Shown in pieces: positions 63,237-64,000 of a DNA stretch of 64,000 nt. Source of the DNA: Pycnopodia helianthoides (taxonomy: Eukaryota > Echinodermata > Asteroidea > Forcipulatida > Asteriidae); contig CM063260.1 of NCBI GenBank assembly GCA_032158295.1, positions 7,420,767-7,484,766 on the forward strand, in the 5' to 3' direction. The notes beneath the pieces were generated by a model. The model worked only from the letters and a program-made list of their open reading frames with translations. It was not told the DNA's origin and made no database searches. Made by a program: the position numbers and the translations under genes. Positions within the stretch are counted from its first letter, which is position 1. The number at the start of each line of letters is the position of its first letter.

Positions 63237-64000
63237 AGCAAACACAAGTCTCCAAAGAAATTGCAACCCCCTTCCAAAAGATAAATATTTACAGAAGTCC
63301 CCTCACCCCTTCCTGTATCGCAATCATTTTGTTTTTAAATGCTACCCCTAGCAGGAAATGCAATGAAATTGTTTGACCAATATTTAAGATTTTGAGAAAG
63401 TCACTGGCTTTGTCTCCAAAAGTTGTTGTGGTTGCAGTTCCCCTGAGGAACGACTTATTATGAAATTGTCTGTAAACAAAGTGGATGTTTTCATTTGGCT
63501 GGATTTGTTATTTCAAATAGATTAGAAGTACCTCTTTCAGTTTAAGAATAATAACAGTCAGGGTTTTCTTCCCTGGTCTACTGTCTATGGTCTACAAACG
63601 CTTGTAGCTAACACCATATCCTGGCAAAATACAAGGATTAAAACAAAGTCATCACAAACTCAACAGGGAGTGCATAGATGAAGGTTTTCCCGGACAGCAA
63701 TGGATGTGGCAGTTTTAAATGCTGCTGAAGACCAAAGAATCCTTTGGGGTTCTTCTGGTGAAGTGTGTCTAAAATAAAACAGAGGCAGAAACACTTTGAT
63801 GATTCACAACATGATTGTTTCAAGTTAGCCTCAAAAGGGAAAGGTTTAGTTTGGGTGGAATTCAAACACTAAAAGAGCACATTAATTTCAGTTGGTGAAA
63901 TGTTTTTTGTTTTTAATGGATTAATTAGATACCTTTTCAGAGTCTGGTATTTCCAAGTACGTAGCTTGCGAGGTCGTCTGGACCTCTTCATTCAGCATTG

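Larger units (their letters stand above)
60501..64000 (+). other. Eph: Start of the Eph intron after the FN3-1 exon
   Basis: The donor GTTTGT begins this intron. The second FN3 domain exon, usually about 125 bp, was not recognised before the window ends. The stretch holds A-rich simple sequence near 60870-60900, a CTTCTTCTTC pyrimidine tract near 61020-61060, A-rich tracts near 61895 and 62290, and one TTAA element (62865-63236). Nothing else was seen. Confidence 0.75.

Noticed and set aside
1..64000. Other Eph exons (ephrin-binding, FN3-2, transmembrane, kinase, SAM), reverse transcriptase or transposase genes, functional tRNA/rRNA genes, CRISPR arrays
   Set aside because: Looked for in the translations and on both strands; nothing convincing was found.

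Overview
This window is animal genomic DNA, almost all of it non-coding, carrying two internal exons of one gene on the + strand. The base composition is AT-leaning. There are many short dispersed repeats, microsatellites and canonical GT-AG splice sites, and no operons or long open frames. The gene is an Eph receptor tyrosine kinase. Exon 54896-55051 (156 bp) encodes the six-cysteine, EGF/TNFR-like part of the ectodomain. Exon 60180-60500 (321 bp) encodes the first fibronectin type III domain. Both introns around them are phase 1, as in vertebrate Eph genes. The ephrin-binding exon, the second FN3 domain, the transmembrane segment, the kinase and the SAM domain were not found, so the gene extends beyond both ends.

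The organism is probably an echinoderm, most likely a sea star. This rests on recalled resemblance of the dispersed repeats (the TTAA-bounded 340-376 bp element and the hairpin-rich element near 51.5 kb) to sequences common in echinoderm genomes, plus a histone-type 3' hairpin with sea-urchin-like flanks. No database was searched. The protein alone says only 'bilaterian Eph'.

Layout: 1-54895 is read as a very long intron (or intron plus 5' flank) filled with repeat relics. These are a tandem repeat near 6.2-6.7 kb; copies of a 'GAGGCTGGAAG' SINE-like family near 5.2, 7.6, 14.8, 29.8, 30.0, 37.9 and 56.1 kb; a degenerate TACTC tract at 9.7-10.05 kb; an antisense tRNA-like SINE head at 21.4 kb; a ~105 bp minisatellite at 26.5-27.2 kb; three copies of a TTAA terminal-inverted-repeat element (22.6, 55.6, 62.9 kb); three copies of a ~130-140 bp foldback element (13.95, 30.17, 58.8 kb); a histone-3'-end-like foldback at 34.75 kb; and an element made of serial hairpins at 51.5-51.8 kb. 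Then come the cysteine-rich exon, a 5.1 kb intron, the FN3-1 exon, and at least 3.5 kb of the next intron.

The two exons are joined in frame by splicing and form the extracellular stalk between the ephrin-binding domain and the second FN3 domain. The most interesting non-gene items are the histone-type hairpin foldback, the serial-hairpin element with a hammerhead-like core, and the TTAA element family with interchangeable palindromic centres.
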